DNA from: Cherax quadricarinatus
Taxonomy: Eukaryota; Arthropoda; Malacostraca; Decapoda; Parastacidae
Length of the DNA stretch: 64,000 bases
NCBI RefSeq assembly: GCF_038502225.1
Contig: NC_091303.1
Span: 24,516,682 to 24,580,681 of the forward strand
Direction: 5' to 3'
A program made the translations under genes and the position numbers. Positions 20,510 through 32,187 of the stretch are shown here, piece by piece (position 1 is the stretch's first letter; each line of letters opens with the position of its first letter). The notes below the pieces were generated by a model. The model made no database searches. It was not told the origin of the DNA and saw only the letters and a list, made by a program, of their open reading frames with translations.

Positions 20510-23500
20510 GGGTGGTTCACAAAGAGAAGGAAACGGCCTCTCAAAGTAATTTTCAAGGCAGAATCAACTCGAACCATGATCCTGCAGGAGAAAAGCACAG
20601 CTGAGAGGCAAACAGGAGTTCAAGAGTGTGTACCTCGATCGAGACAGAACACAGGAGGAAAGGATGATACTGAAAGAGAGTGCAAAAACGAAAGGAGGAA
20701 TGGGAGGAAATGACAAAGAAGAGCAGAATAACCCAGGCACAGGTGGAAGGGCAAGCACACCCCCCAGAAACACCTGCAGAAGGACTCCAACCACGACACC
20801 CCCAAGGCAACTGAACAATCTAAACCAACAATCACACACCGATCCCTCTGTTCCCACCCCCCGCACCATAACCCTACCCCTACAGCAACCCCCTATGGGA
20901 GCTCTTCCTCCACCCTCACTGCAACCCCCCACAGGCCCCCACCAGGGCTCCTGCTCTCCCAACCCCAGTATTCCCCCAGGACCACAGTTACAGTACAAAT
21001 GCGGATGGATTAACGAATAAATATGAGGAGTGGCAAGAAAGAATCAATGAGAAGTCCCCAGACATCATAGCAGTTACAGAAACAAAACTCACTGAGACAA
21101 TAACAGATGCAATCTTCCTACCAGGATATCAGATCATGAGGAAAGATAGAAGGGGCAGAGGGGGAGGAGGGGTTGCACTGCTCGTAAAAAACCGATGGAA
21201 ATTCGAGAAAATGGGAGGCATAGACGAGACTGGAGAAAGGGACTACATAGTAGGTACACTTCAGTCTGGGGAGCACAAGGTGGTCATTGCAGTGATGTAT
21301 AATCCACCACAGAACTTCAGGAGGCCAAGAGAGGAATATGAAGAGAGCAACAGAGCAATGGTGGACACACTTGCTGAGGTGGCAAGAAGAGCTCACACCA
21401 GCAGAGCAAAGTTGCTGGTTATGGGGGATTTCAACCACAGGGAGATTGACTGGGAAAACCTGGAGCCACATGGGGGTCCTGAAACATGGAGAGCCAAGAT
21501 GTTGGATGTGGTGCTGGAAAACCTCATGCACCAACATGTTAAGGACACTACCAGAGTGAGAGGGGAGGACGAACCAGCGAGATTGGACCTTGCGTTCACC
21601 CTGGGCAGTTCAAACATTGAGGACATCACATATGAGAGTCCCCTAGGAGCTAGTGACCACGTGGTTTTGTGCTTTGAATACATAGTAGAATTGTAAGTGG
21701 AGAGAGCAACAGGAGTTGAATGGGAAAAGCCAGACTATAAAAGAGGGGACCACATAGGTTTGAGGAACTTCCTGCAGGAGGTTCCGTGGGACAGAGAACT
21801 GGCAGGAAAGCCAGTAAATGAAATGATGGAATATGTAACAACAAAATGCAAGGAGGCAGTGGAAAGGTTTATTCCCAAAGGCAACAGAAACAATGGGAAG
21901 ACCAGAACGAGCCCCTGGTTTACCCGACGGTGTAAGGAGGCAAAAACTAAGTGCAATAGAGAATAGAAAAAGTACAGAATGCAGAGAACACATGAAAATA
22001 GGGAGATTAGTCGCAGAGCCAGGAACAAGTATGCACAGGTAAGGAGGGAGGCCCAGCAACAGTATGAAAATAACATAGCATCGAAAGTCAAGACTGACCC
22101 GAAACTGTTGTATAGCCACATCAGGAGGAAGACAACAGTCAAAGACTAGGTGATCAGACTGAGAACAGAAGGTGGAGAAATCACAAGAAATGATCAGGAG
22201 GTATGTGAGGAGCTAAACAGGAGATTCAAGGAAGTTTTTACAGTAGAGACAGGAAGGGCTCTGGGAAGACAGCACAGAAGGGAACATCAAGAGGGAATAT
22301 ACCAACAAGTGTTGGATGACATACGAACAACCGAGGAGGAGGTACAGAAGCTGCTAAGTGACCTTGATACCTCAAAGGCGATGGGACCGGACATCTCCCC
22401 GTGGGTCCTTAGAGAAGGAGCAGAGATGCTGTGCGTGCCCCTAACCATAATCTTTAACACATCCCTTGAAACTGGGCAACTACCTGAGATATGAAAGACG
22501 GCAAATGTAGTCCCCATATTTAAGAAAGGAAGCAGAAACGAGGCACTAAACTACAGACCTGTGTCTCTGACATGTATAGTATGCAAAGTCATGGAGAAGA
22601 TTATCAGAAGGAGAGTGGTGGAACACCTGGAACGGAACAAGATTATAAATGAAAACCAGCATGGATTCATGGAAGGCAAATCCTGTGTCACAAACCTTTT
22701 GGAGTTTTATGACAAGGTAACAGAAGACACGAGAGAGAGGGGTGGGTTGATTGCATTATCCTGGGCTGCAGGAAGGCCTTTGACACAATTCCTCACAAGA
22801 GATTAGTGCAGAAACTGGAGGATCAGGCGCATATAACAGGGAGGGCACTGCAATGGATCAGGGAATACCTGACAGGGAGGCAACAACGAGTCATGGTACG
22901 TGAAGAGGTATCACAGTGGGCGCCTGTGACGAGCGGGGTCCCACAGGGGTCAGTTCTAGGACCAGTGCTATTTTTGATATATGTGAACGACATGATGGAA
23001 GGAATAGACTCTGAAGTGTCCCTATTCGCAGATGTGAAGTTAATGAGAAGAATTAAATCGGATGAGGCAGGACTGCAAAGAGACCTGGACAGGCTGGACA
23101 CGTGGTCCAGAAACTGGCTTCCCGAATTCAACCCTGCCAATTGCAAACTCATGAAGATTGGGGAGGGGCAAAGAAGACTGCAGACAGAGTATAGGCTAGG
23201 TGGACAAAGACTACAGACCTCACCCAGGGAGAAAGATCTTGGGGTGACCATAACACCGAGCACGTCACCAGAGGCACACATCAACCAAATAACTGCTGCA
23301 GCATACGGGCGCCTGGCAAACCTAAGAATAGCATTCCAATACCTTAATAAGGAATCATTCAAGACACTGTACACTGTGTATGTTAGGCCCATATTGGAGT
23401 ATGCAGCACCAGTCTGGAACCCACACCTGGTCAAGCACGTCAAGAAGTTAGAGAAAGTACAAAGGTTTGCAACAAGGCTAGTTCCAGAGCTCAGGGGAAT

Positions 23501-23912
23501 GTCGTACGAGGAAAGGTTGAGGGAAATCGGACTGACGACGCTGGAGGACAGAAGGGACAGGGGAGACATTATAACGACATACAAGATACTGCTTGGAATA
23601 GACAAGGTGGACAGAGACAGGATGTTCCAGCGAGGAGACACACAAACAAGGGGTCACATTTGGAAGCTGAAGACTCAGACGAGTCACAGGGACGTTAGGA
23701 AGTATTTCTTCAGTCATAGAGTCGTCAGGAAGTGGAATAGCCTAGCAAGTGAAGTAGTGGAGGCAGGAACCAAACATAGTTTTAAGAAGAGGTATGACAA
23801 AGCTCAGGAAGCAGAGAGGGAGAGGACCTAGTAGCGATCAGTGAAGAGGCGGGGCCAGGAGCTGAGTCTCGACCCCTGCAACCAAAATTAGGTGAGTACA
23901 ATTAGGTGAGTG
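20510..23912 (+). mobile_element. CR1-like family C, copy A (longest)
   Basis: It opens directly out of (CA)n with a proline-rich ORF1 end (20628-21020). The APE endonuclease follows (about 21000-21696), then RT (21697-23831), a short 3' UTR and two AATTAGGTGAGTAC units running into (CA)n. The ORFs contain several stops and frameshifts, so the copy is dead. Confidence 0.88.
21000..23831 (+). pseudogene. Family C copy A ORF2: endonuclease-RT, broken
   Basis: Endonuclease motifs are NADGLTNKYEEW, AVTETKL, LLVMGDFNHREIDW and GASDHVVL. RT motifs are YRPVSLTCIVCKVMEKII, QHGFMEGKSC, SGVPQGSVLGP and SLFAD-VKL. One residue of the catalytic FADD box is deleted (a missing GAT codon near 23030). Stops occur at 21694, 21964, 22147 and 22492, and there are shifts near 22390 and 22730. 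The thumb and C-terminus (22806-23831) remain open and end at REAER-type residues before stop. Confidence 0.88.
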
Positions 23913-23922
23913 TACACACACA

Positions 23923-23985
<63 letters not shown>

Positions 23986-24014
23986 GCACACACACGCACA
24001 CACACAGACACACA
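23913..24014. repeat. (CA)n between family C copies A and B
   Basis: Impure (CA)n with CGCACG and CAGACA variants. It directly joins the 3' tail of copy A to the 5' truncation of copy B. Confidence 0.95.
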
Positions 24015-25550
24015 GACAACATCTCTCCATGGGTCCTTAAAGAGGGAGCAGAGATATTGTGTGAGCCATTAACAAAGAACTTCAACACATCATTTGAAAC
24101 TGGGCAACTCCCTGAGGTATGGAAAATGGCAAATGTAGTCCCAATTTTTAAAAAGGGAGACAAACATGAGGCACTAAACTACAGACCTGTATCACTAACG
24201 TGTATAGTATGCAAGGTCATGGAGAAGATCATCAGGAGGAGAGTGGTGGAGCACCTGGAAAGAAACAAGTGTATAATTGACAACCAGCACGGTTTCAGGG
24301 AAGGAAAATCCTGTGTCACAAACCTACTAGAGTTTTATGACAAGGTGACAGAAGTAAGACAAGAGAGAGAGGGGTGGATCGACTGCATATTTTTGGACTG
24401 CAAGAAGGCCTTCGACACAGTTCCTCACAAGAGGTTACTGCAAAAGCTAGAGGATCAGGCACACATAACAGGAAAGGCACTGCAATGGATCAGAGAATAC
24501 CTGACAGGGAGGCAACAACGAGTCATGGTACGCGACGAGGTGTCAGAGTGGGCGCCTGTGACAAGCGGGGTTCCACAGGGGTCAGTCCTAGGACCTGTGC
24601 TGTTCTTGGTATATGTGAACAACATAATGGAAGGGATAGACTCAGACGTGTCCTTGTTTGCAGATGATGCGAAGTTAATGAGAAGAATCCAATCGGATGA
24701 GGATCAGGCAGGACTACAAAGAGACCTGGACAGGCTACAAGCCTGGTCCAGCAACTGGCTCCTTGAATTTAACCCTGCCAAATGCAAAGTCATGAAGATT
24801 GGGGAAGGGCAAAGAAGACCGCAGACACAATATAGTTTAGATGGCCAAAGACTGCAAACCTCACTCAAGGAAAAAGATCTGGGGGTGAGTATAACACCGA
24901 GCATATCTCCTGAGGCGCACATCAATCAGATAACTGCTGCAGCATACGGGCGCCTGGCAAACCTACGGATAGCGTTCCGATACCTCAGTAAGGATTCGTT
25001 TAAGACTCTGTATACCATTTACGTCAGGCCCATACTGGAGTATGCAGCACCAGTTTGGAACCCACACCTAGTCAAGCACGTCAAGAAATTAGAGAAAGTG
25101 CAAAGGTTTGCAACAAGACTAGTCCCAGAGCTACGGGGATTGTCCTACGAAGAAAGGTTGAGGGAAATCGGCCTGACGACACTGGAGGACAGGAAGGTCA
25201 GGGGAGACATGATAACGACATATAAAATACTGCGCGGAATAGACAAGGTGGACAAAGACGGGATGTTCCAGAGAAGGGACACAGACACAAGAGGTCACAA
25301 TTGGAAGTTGAAGACTCAGATGAATCAAAGGAATGTTAGGAAGTATTTCTTCAGTCAGAGTAGTCAGGCCGTGGAATAGCCTAGAAAGTGACGTAGTGGA
25401 GGTGGGAACCATACATAGTTTTAAGGCTAGGTATGATAGAGCTCATGGGGCAGGGAGAGAGAGGACCTAGTAGCAATCAGCGAAGAGGCGGGGCCAGGAG
25501 CTGTGACTCGACCCCTGCAACCACAAATAGGTGAGTACAAATAGGTGAGT

Positions 25551-25552
<2 letters not shown>
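24015..25552 (+). mobile_element. CR1-like family C, copy B (5'-truncated)
   Basis: It begins within the RT (ACATCTCTCCATGGGTCC) and runs to the 3' tail ACAAATAGGTGAGTAC x2 at about 25517-25552. It is closely similar to copies A and C over shared sequence. Confidence 0.9.
24020..25379 (+). pseudogene. Family C copy B reverse transcriptase (5'-truncated)
   Basis: One open frame runs from the truncation point to 25379 with NISPWVLKEGAE, FKKGDKHEALNYRPVS, FLDCKKAFDTVPHK, SGVPQGSVLGP, SLFADDAKL (intact FADD) and LVKHVKKLEKVQRFATRL. A small deletion near 25362 shifts the last ~30 residues (YFFSQSSQAVE in place of YFFSHRVV). It lacks the endonuclease, so it could not move by itself. Confidence 0.88.

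Positions 25553-25581
<29 letters not shown>
25553..25581. repeat. (CA)n between family C copies B and C
   Basis: A pure short (CA)n run joining the tail of copy B to the start of copy C. Confidence 0.95.
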
Positions 25582-25585
<4 letters not shown>

Positions 25586-27431
25586 ATGAAAATGACATAG
25601 CAGCGAAAGCCAAATCTGACCCGAAACTGTTGTACAGCCACATCAGGAGGAAAACAACAGTCAAGGACCAGGTAATCAGGCTAAGGAAGGAAGGAGGAGA
25701 GACAACAGGAAATGACCGTGAAGTATGTGAAGAACTCAACAAGAGATTCAAAGAAGTGTTCACAGAGGAGACAGAAGGGACTCCAGAAAGACGGAGAGGT
25801 GGGGCACACCACCAAGTGCTGGACACAGTGCACACAACCGAGGAAGAAGTGAAGAGGCTTCTGAGTGAGCTAGATACCTCAAAGGCAATGGGGCCAGATA
25901 ACATCTCCCCATGGGTATTGAGAGAGGGAGCAGAGGCGCTATGTGTACCCCTAACAACAATATTCAATACATCTATCGAAACAGGGAGATTGCCTGAGGC
26001 ATGGAAGACAGCAAATGTAGTCCCAATCTTTTAAAAAGGAGACAGACATGAAGCATTAAACTACAGACCAGTGTCACTGACATGTATAGTATGCAAAATC
26101 ATGGAGAAGATTATCAGGAGAAGAGTGGTGGAACACCTAGAAAGGAATGATCTCATCAACAGCAGCCAGCATGGTTTCAGGGACGGGAAATCCTGTGTCA
26201 CAAACCTACTGGAGTTCTATGACATGGTGACAGCAGTAAGACAAGAGAGAGAGGGGTGGGTGGATTGCATTTTCTTGGACTGCAAGAAGGCGTTTGACAC
26301 AGTTCCACACAAGAAATTGGTGCAAAAACTGGAGGACCAAGCAGGGATAACAGGGAAGGCACTACAATGGATCAGGGAATACTTGTCAGGAAGACAGCAG
26401 CGAGTCATGGTACGTGGCGAGGTGTCAGAGTGGGCACCTGTGACCAGCGGGGTCCCGCAGGGGTCAGTCCTAGGACCAGTGCTGTTTCTGGTATTTGTGA
26501 ACGACATGACGGAAGGAATAGACTCTGAGGTGTCCCTGTTTGCAGATGACGTGAAGTTGATGAGAAGAATACACTCGATCGAAGACCAGGCAGAACTACA
26601 AAGGGATCTGGACAGGCTGCAGACCTGGTCCAGCAATTGGTTCCTGGAGTTCAATCCCACCAAGTGCAAAGTCATGAAGATTGGGGAAGGGCAAAGAAGG
26701 CCGCAGACGGAGTACAGTCTAGGGGGTCAGAGACTACAAACCTCACTCAAGGAAAAAGATCTTGGGGTGAGTATAACACCAGGCACATCTCCTGAAGCGC
26801 ACATCAACCAAATAACTGCTGCAGCATATGGGCGCCTAGCAAACCTCAGAAGAGCATTCCGACATCTTAATAAGGAATCGTTCAGGACCCTGTACACCGT
26901 ATACGTTAGGCCCATATTGGAGTATGCGGCACCAGTTTGGAACCCACACCTAGCCAAGCACGTAAAGAAACTAGAGAAAGTGCAAAGGTTTGCAACAAGA
27001 CTAGTCCCAGAGCTAAGAGGTATGTCCTACGAGGAGAGGTTAAGGGAAATCAACCTGACGACACTGGAGGACAGGAGAGATAGGGGGGACATGATAACGA
27101 CATACAAAATACTGAGAGGAATTGACAAGGTGGACAAAGACAGGATGTTCCAGAGATTGGACACAGTAACAAGGGGACACAGTTGGAAGCTGAAGACACA
27201 GATGAATCACAGGGATGTTAGGAAGTATTTCTTCAGCCACAGAGTAGTCAGTAAGTGGAATAGTTTGGGAAGCGATGTAGTGGAGGCAGGTTCCATACAT
27301 AGATTTAAGCAGAGGTATGATAAAGCTCACGGCTCAGGGAGAGTGACCTAGTAGCGATCAGTGAAGAGGCGGGGCCAGGAGCTCGGACTCGACCCTCGCA
27401 ACCTCAACTAGGTGAGTACAACTAGGTGAGT
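25582..27431 (+). mobile_element. CR1-like family C, copy C (5'-truncated)
   Basis: It starts at ATATGAAAATGACATAGC in the endonuclease-RT linker and ends with ACAACTAGGTGAGTAC x2, followed by (CA)n at 27432-27448. It is the best preserved member of the cluster. Confidence 0.9.
25590..27351 (+). pseudogene. Family C copy C reverse transcriptase, one nonsense change
   Basis: The frame is open except for a TAA at about 26032, where copy B has AAA in the FKKGD motif, so a single substitution accounts for it. Motifs are GPDNISPWVLREGAE, YRPVSLTCIVCKIMEKII, QHGFRDGKSC, FLDCKKAFDTVPHK, SGVPQGSVLGP, SLFADDVKL, and the thumb and C-terminus to SGRVT and stop. The endonuclease is absent. Confidence 0.9.
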
Positions 27432-27527
27432 ACACACACACACACACATAAACGAAGAGGCCGGGCCAGGAGTTGAGTCTCGACCCCTTCAACCACAAAA
27501 AAGGTGATTACAGACATGTGAGTACAA
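27432..27527 (+). mobile_element. (CA)n plus a further family C tail fragment
   Basis: (CA)n at 27432-27448 is followed by another tail, GAAGAGGCCGGGCCAGGAG, CTCGACCCC and degenerate AGGTGATTAC / TGTGAGTAC units. Confidence 0.75.
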
Positions 27528-27724
27528 ACATCAATTCAGAGAAACTCGGAAATATTATTACAATATTCAATGTGAAGCGTTAAACTCAAAAGAGTTAAAC
27601 AGCACGTGGGTAGAGGAAGTCAAATATATTTAATTAGAGGAAGAGGAGTGTAGCTCCAATTTCCCAGATCATGAGCTTATCTCTAGTATCAAAGCATCAT
27701 GAGAGGTTCGAGTGCTCAAAGAAA

Positions 27725-27930
27725 ACGTCTCATGGCTCAGTTGGCAGGGCTCTCAACTCACACACACAAGGTCCAAGGTTTCCACCCGTATCGGGGATTG
27801 AGACGGATGGAAACCTTGGGCATGTTTCCATAGACCTGCTGCCCTTCCTTGTTTACCTAGCATTAAGTAGGTACCTGGGTGTCAACCAACTGTTCTTGGT
27901 TGCATCCTGGGAGTGATGGTAGTATATCTT
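27725..27930 (+). repeat. tRNA-derived SINE-like repeat
   Basis: A head of tRNA type (TGGCTCAGTTGGCAGGGCTC, then AAGGTCCAAGGTTTCC), followed by the body CATGTTTCCATAGACCTGCT and TAGGTACCTGGGTGTCAACC, related to the SINE bodies at 17.9, 53.3, 57.2 and 63.1 kb. No clear tail or target duplication. Confidence 0.55.
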
Positions 27931-28032
27931 AAATAGGGCTGGGATTTGAAATGAGCTAAGGTAAGATAATTCTTGGTCTGTAAATTCAACTGTGTAAAAA
28001 CAGGAGGGAGGGGGAGGAACTGGAACACTTAC

Positions 28033-28142
28033 TTGAATGTCTTGCTGCCTGGAGCGCTGGGACTGAACACCTGAGCCACTCCCAGCAACACCTGACGCAC
28101 CTCACTCAGCCTCGCCTCTGTCAGTCTCCCTGACACTACTAC
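28033..28142 (-). CDS. Transferrin lobe 2 exon (lobe end helix region)
   Basis: 110 bp, in phase 0, out with two bases. Acceptor TGAACATTGCAG, donor GTAAGT. It encodes VVVSGRLTEARLSEVRQVLL and GVAQVFSPSAPGSKTF, continuing LVPAHE of the exon before (human SHTVVARSMGG) and joining LFGKYQGK of the exon after. Confidence 0.92.
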
Positions 28143-28771
28143 CTGCAATGTTCAACATTAGATTATTTTATTTCATGTCAAATGCTGAACCAATACGAGT
28201 CATTCAGTGCATGGAGTGGTGGCGGCTTGATACTCCGTCCGTGTATGTGTCAACCACTGCAAGTGTTGATGTGGAATAACACTGCAGTTTCGTCAAAAAC
28301 TTAAACAAAATACAATATTAGTCCTCCTGTGTTAAAAAAAAAATATGAACTTTACAAGCAATGTTCATTGTGTAGTCTTACTTAAAACATCTTAACAGAG
28401 GCATAACTGAAGATAAATATATATATCATAATTTTTGTCATTAGATACTAAGAATACACAAAATGAAAGCAACAAGCTCGTATATAAGGTGTGCGAAATA
28501 TAAATAAACACAAAAACATATTTGAATTAAGTGACATAAACACTGATCAATGTACAGTGGAAGTGCCACTTTACATCTACCGAGGATATTCCCTGAGTCT
28601 AAAACATACCCATATTTCTTTTACCTCTGCTTAACTTTTTTTGTCTCAGTAGTTCTTCACTCTTCACGTAAAAACATAAATAAAAGAGAATATCCAGTTG
28701 GCTGACATGACTTTCATTCAGGCTAGTCTCATGCTTTCCCAGTGATACAATAGTAAAGACAAATACTTGAC
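28143..28771. other. Intron between lobe 2 exons, nothing else seen
   Basis: AT-rich unique-looking sequence between two exons with no recognisable transposon or RNA gene. Confidence 0.5.
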
Positions 28772-28902
28772 CTCATGGGCAGGTACTAAGGCAAGGTTAC
28801 ATGTCCGGAACTCAGTGACGGCAGCAGTCCCACCAGAAGGACACATAAGTCTGAAGTTCTCAGACCGTAGACTTATTGCCCAGTCCTCAGTGTTGGAACC
28901 AT
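28772..28902 (-). CDS. Transferrin lobe 2 exon, iron His
   Basis: 131 bp, two bases in, phase 0 out. Acceptor TTCCATTTCAG, donor GTCAAG. It encodes GSNTEDWAISLRSENFRLMC, then CNLALVPAHE, aligning with human YELLCLDN and CHLAQVPSHTV. The iron-binding His is present (PAHE). Confidence 0.95.
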
Positions 28903-28971
28903 CTGAAATGGAATTGTTAATGGGCCGCTAAACATTGAAATAAATCTTTGAGATAATGCATTATTAGAAAG

Positions 28972-28975
<4 letters not shown>

Positions 28976-29043
<68 letters not shown>

Positions 29044-29110
29044 AGGCAAGCCACGGAGGGGGGTGTAAATCTTTAGCTCAAGTATTTTCACACTTCTCAG
29101 TACGTCATCA
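28976..29110. repeat. (AT)n and adjoining dispersed repeat
   Basis: (AT)n at 28976-29040, then GTGTAAATCTTTAGCTCAAG. The reverse complement of this flank lies at about 30725-30775, beside the (AT)n at 30840, so the pair are inverted copies of one repeat. Confidence 0.75.
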
Positions 29111-29836
29111 GGAGCTGTGCAATGTTACAAGGGAGCAACCAAAGCAGGGAGAGAGGTCTCAGAGTAGCGTAGATGTCACCGGCCACGGTTACCCTTAGAT
29201 TGGGTTAGTGGTCGGTGCCCATCCCACCCTACCATCATCCCCCTACTACCCATATGGGGTAGGAGGGTTTCTGAGATGTCAAGTAGGAAATTATAAGACA
29301 TAAAAAGCCAGACTTAAGCTTTTTCTAATCGTTTATAACAGGTCATATGGTTTAAGAAAATAAGTTTCTCGTTAGATACTGTAGACATGGATTGCTATTA
29401 TTCTGTGTGACCGTTTAAATGTCCTGCTCTGGGGTGCTCGAGTGTTCTACCGATGTACTCAGAAGTACCTCTTCCTAAATACTGTCTACTATTTTCTCAG
29501 TGTCTGTTAATATGCCATATAAGGGGAACTTCTATGCTTATCCGATAATATTTCTATGATCTAAATTCTACTAAAACCCTTTAACCTCTCCTTACGTTAT
29601 CACTTTATCTTGTGTGCTTGTCACTGTATGGTACATTAACAGCTACAGGCGTTATATAATCATCACAAGTGACGTGGTTTGAAGTTTTGGTGCGTAGACA
29701 CAGGTCGGGCGTCACCAGTCCATCAGCCCACCTGGCATAATGAACAATCCTGTGATTTTGTATAGCATTGTTGTTTAAGATTGTATACAATGGACTCTAC
29801 TAAATGTTGTACAAGAATGATGTGCAATACCGACAA
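29111..29836. other. Intronic DNA without assigned features
   Basis: No exon fitting the transferrin gene and no family-level repeat were recognised. It lies in the intron between the exons at 34848 and 28902. Confidence 0.4.
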
Positions 29837-30452
29837 GATGAAACTAAGATACATATGCAACATCTGGGCATCTTTATTGTAGACGTTTCGCTATCCAGTG
29901 GCTTTACAAATTCCTGGACATAACTTGAAGACAGTAGAACTATATACAGAAAATGAGGTAATCAGTCCCTCTACTTTAGAGTTGGTGCGAAGAGCACCGT
30001 AGTCGTGGAGATTCTGAAGCAGAAGCAAGGAGGCTGATGCTTTTATACTAACGTCAGGTGGAAAGGGGACGTGTAGCAGACGAGGGCATTCTGAGGACAT
30101 GTACATAACCTTCACGACTACGACAACTACTACTTCAACTAACCCATCTCTTTGGGTCGGACCTAATTCCACTGGGAAATCCCGCCTGCCAGTGACTATG
30201 CCCTCGTCTGCTACACGTCCCCTTTCCACCTGACGTTAGTATATCATCGCCAGGCTCCTTGCCTTCTGCTCCAGAACCTCCGCGACTACGGTGCTCCTCA
30301 CACCAACTCCAAGACTGAGGGACTGATTACCTCATCTTCTGTAGTTCTACTGTCTTCACATTATGTCCTGGAATTTGTATTGATAAAGCCACTGGATGGC
30401 GAAACGTCTACAATAAAGATGCCCAGATGTTGCATATGTGTCTAAGTTTCGA
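29837..30452. mobile_element. Foldback element with Penelope-type ends
   Basis: Two inverted arms of about 245 bp (29848-30091 and 30198-30446) surround a ~105-bp spacer. Outer ends carry AAGATACATATGCAACATC and GTTGCATATGTGTCTAA. Inside, each arm has GGCGAAACGTCT (or its complement) and CAATAAAGATGCCC. The core preceding GAAA has decayed from CTGATGA to TTGATAAA (right) and TTGTAAA (left). Confidence 0.8.
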
Positions 30453-30724
30453 CTCTACGAAATAATTATAGAGCTTGTATAACCCATAATTTGAGTTGTA
30501 TACTATATTCCTTTCATGTTCCAAGAGGGAAGATTCACTTATGTTTCTTTCCATAACAGAAATGTTTGGTGCTATAATCTGGGCAGCATCCCACCCCGTG
30601 GGTGATTACATGCACTAACGTGGTTATAGATAGCATTCGAGACCTGTCCTGTCCCGACTTGAGTATTTATGCTGGGCAATTCTGGTTTCCAGAAATTTAC
30701 CTGTTTGACCGATATATGAGAGAG

Positions 30725-31321
<597 letters not shown>

Positions 31322-31331
31322 ACACACACAC

Positions 31332-31420
<89 letters not shown>

Positions 31421-31690
31421 TTCATATAGTCGGACTTGAGTCCTGGAAATGGGAAGTACAATGCCTGCACTTTAATGGAGGGGTTTGGGATATTGGCAGT
31501 TTGGAGGGATATGTTGTGTATCTTTATACGTATATGCTTCTAAACTGTTGTATTCTGAGCACCTCTGCAAAAGCAGTGATAATGTGTGAGTGTGGTGAAA
31601 GTGTTGAATGATGATGAAAGTATTTTCTTTTTGGGGATTTTCTTTCTTTTTTGGGTCACGCTGCCTCGGTGGGAGACGACCGACTTGTTG

Positions 31691-31785
<95 letters not shown>

Positions 31786-31980
31786 TAGTAGGTTGGGAGA
31801 CAGCAACCACCCAGGGAGGTACTACCGTCCTGCCAAGTGAGTGTAATACGGAAACCTGTAATTGTTTTACATGATGTTAGGATTGCTGGTATCTTTTTTC
31901 TGTCTCATAGACATGCAAGATTTTAGGTATGTCTTGCTACTTCTTCTTACACTTAGGTCACACTGCACATGCATGTACAA

Positions 31981-32067
<87 letters not shown>

Positions 32068-32133
32068 TATAAATATATATATGTATATATAAATATATAT
32101 ATATATATATATACATTTATGTATATATATATG

Positions 32134-32187
<54 letters not shown>
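31322..32187. repeat. (AT)n-rich block with composite-repeat fragments
   Basis: (AT)n runs at 31334-31416, 31693-31783 and 31983-32187, the last with (GTATAT)-type variants. Between the first two lies the inverse right block of the 4860 composite repeat (TTTTGGGTCACGCTGCCTCG, GACCGACTTGTTGAA at about 31650-31694). Confidence 0.85.

Noticed and set aside
20564..20998. Minus frame with Gly/Trp-rich sequence
   Set aside because: Antisense of the proline-rich ORF1 end of family C copy A.
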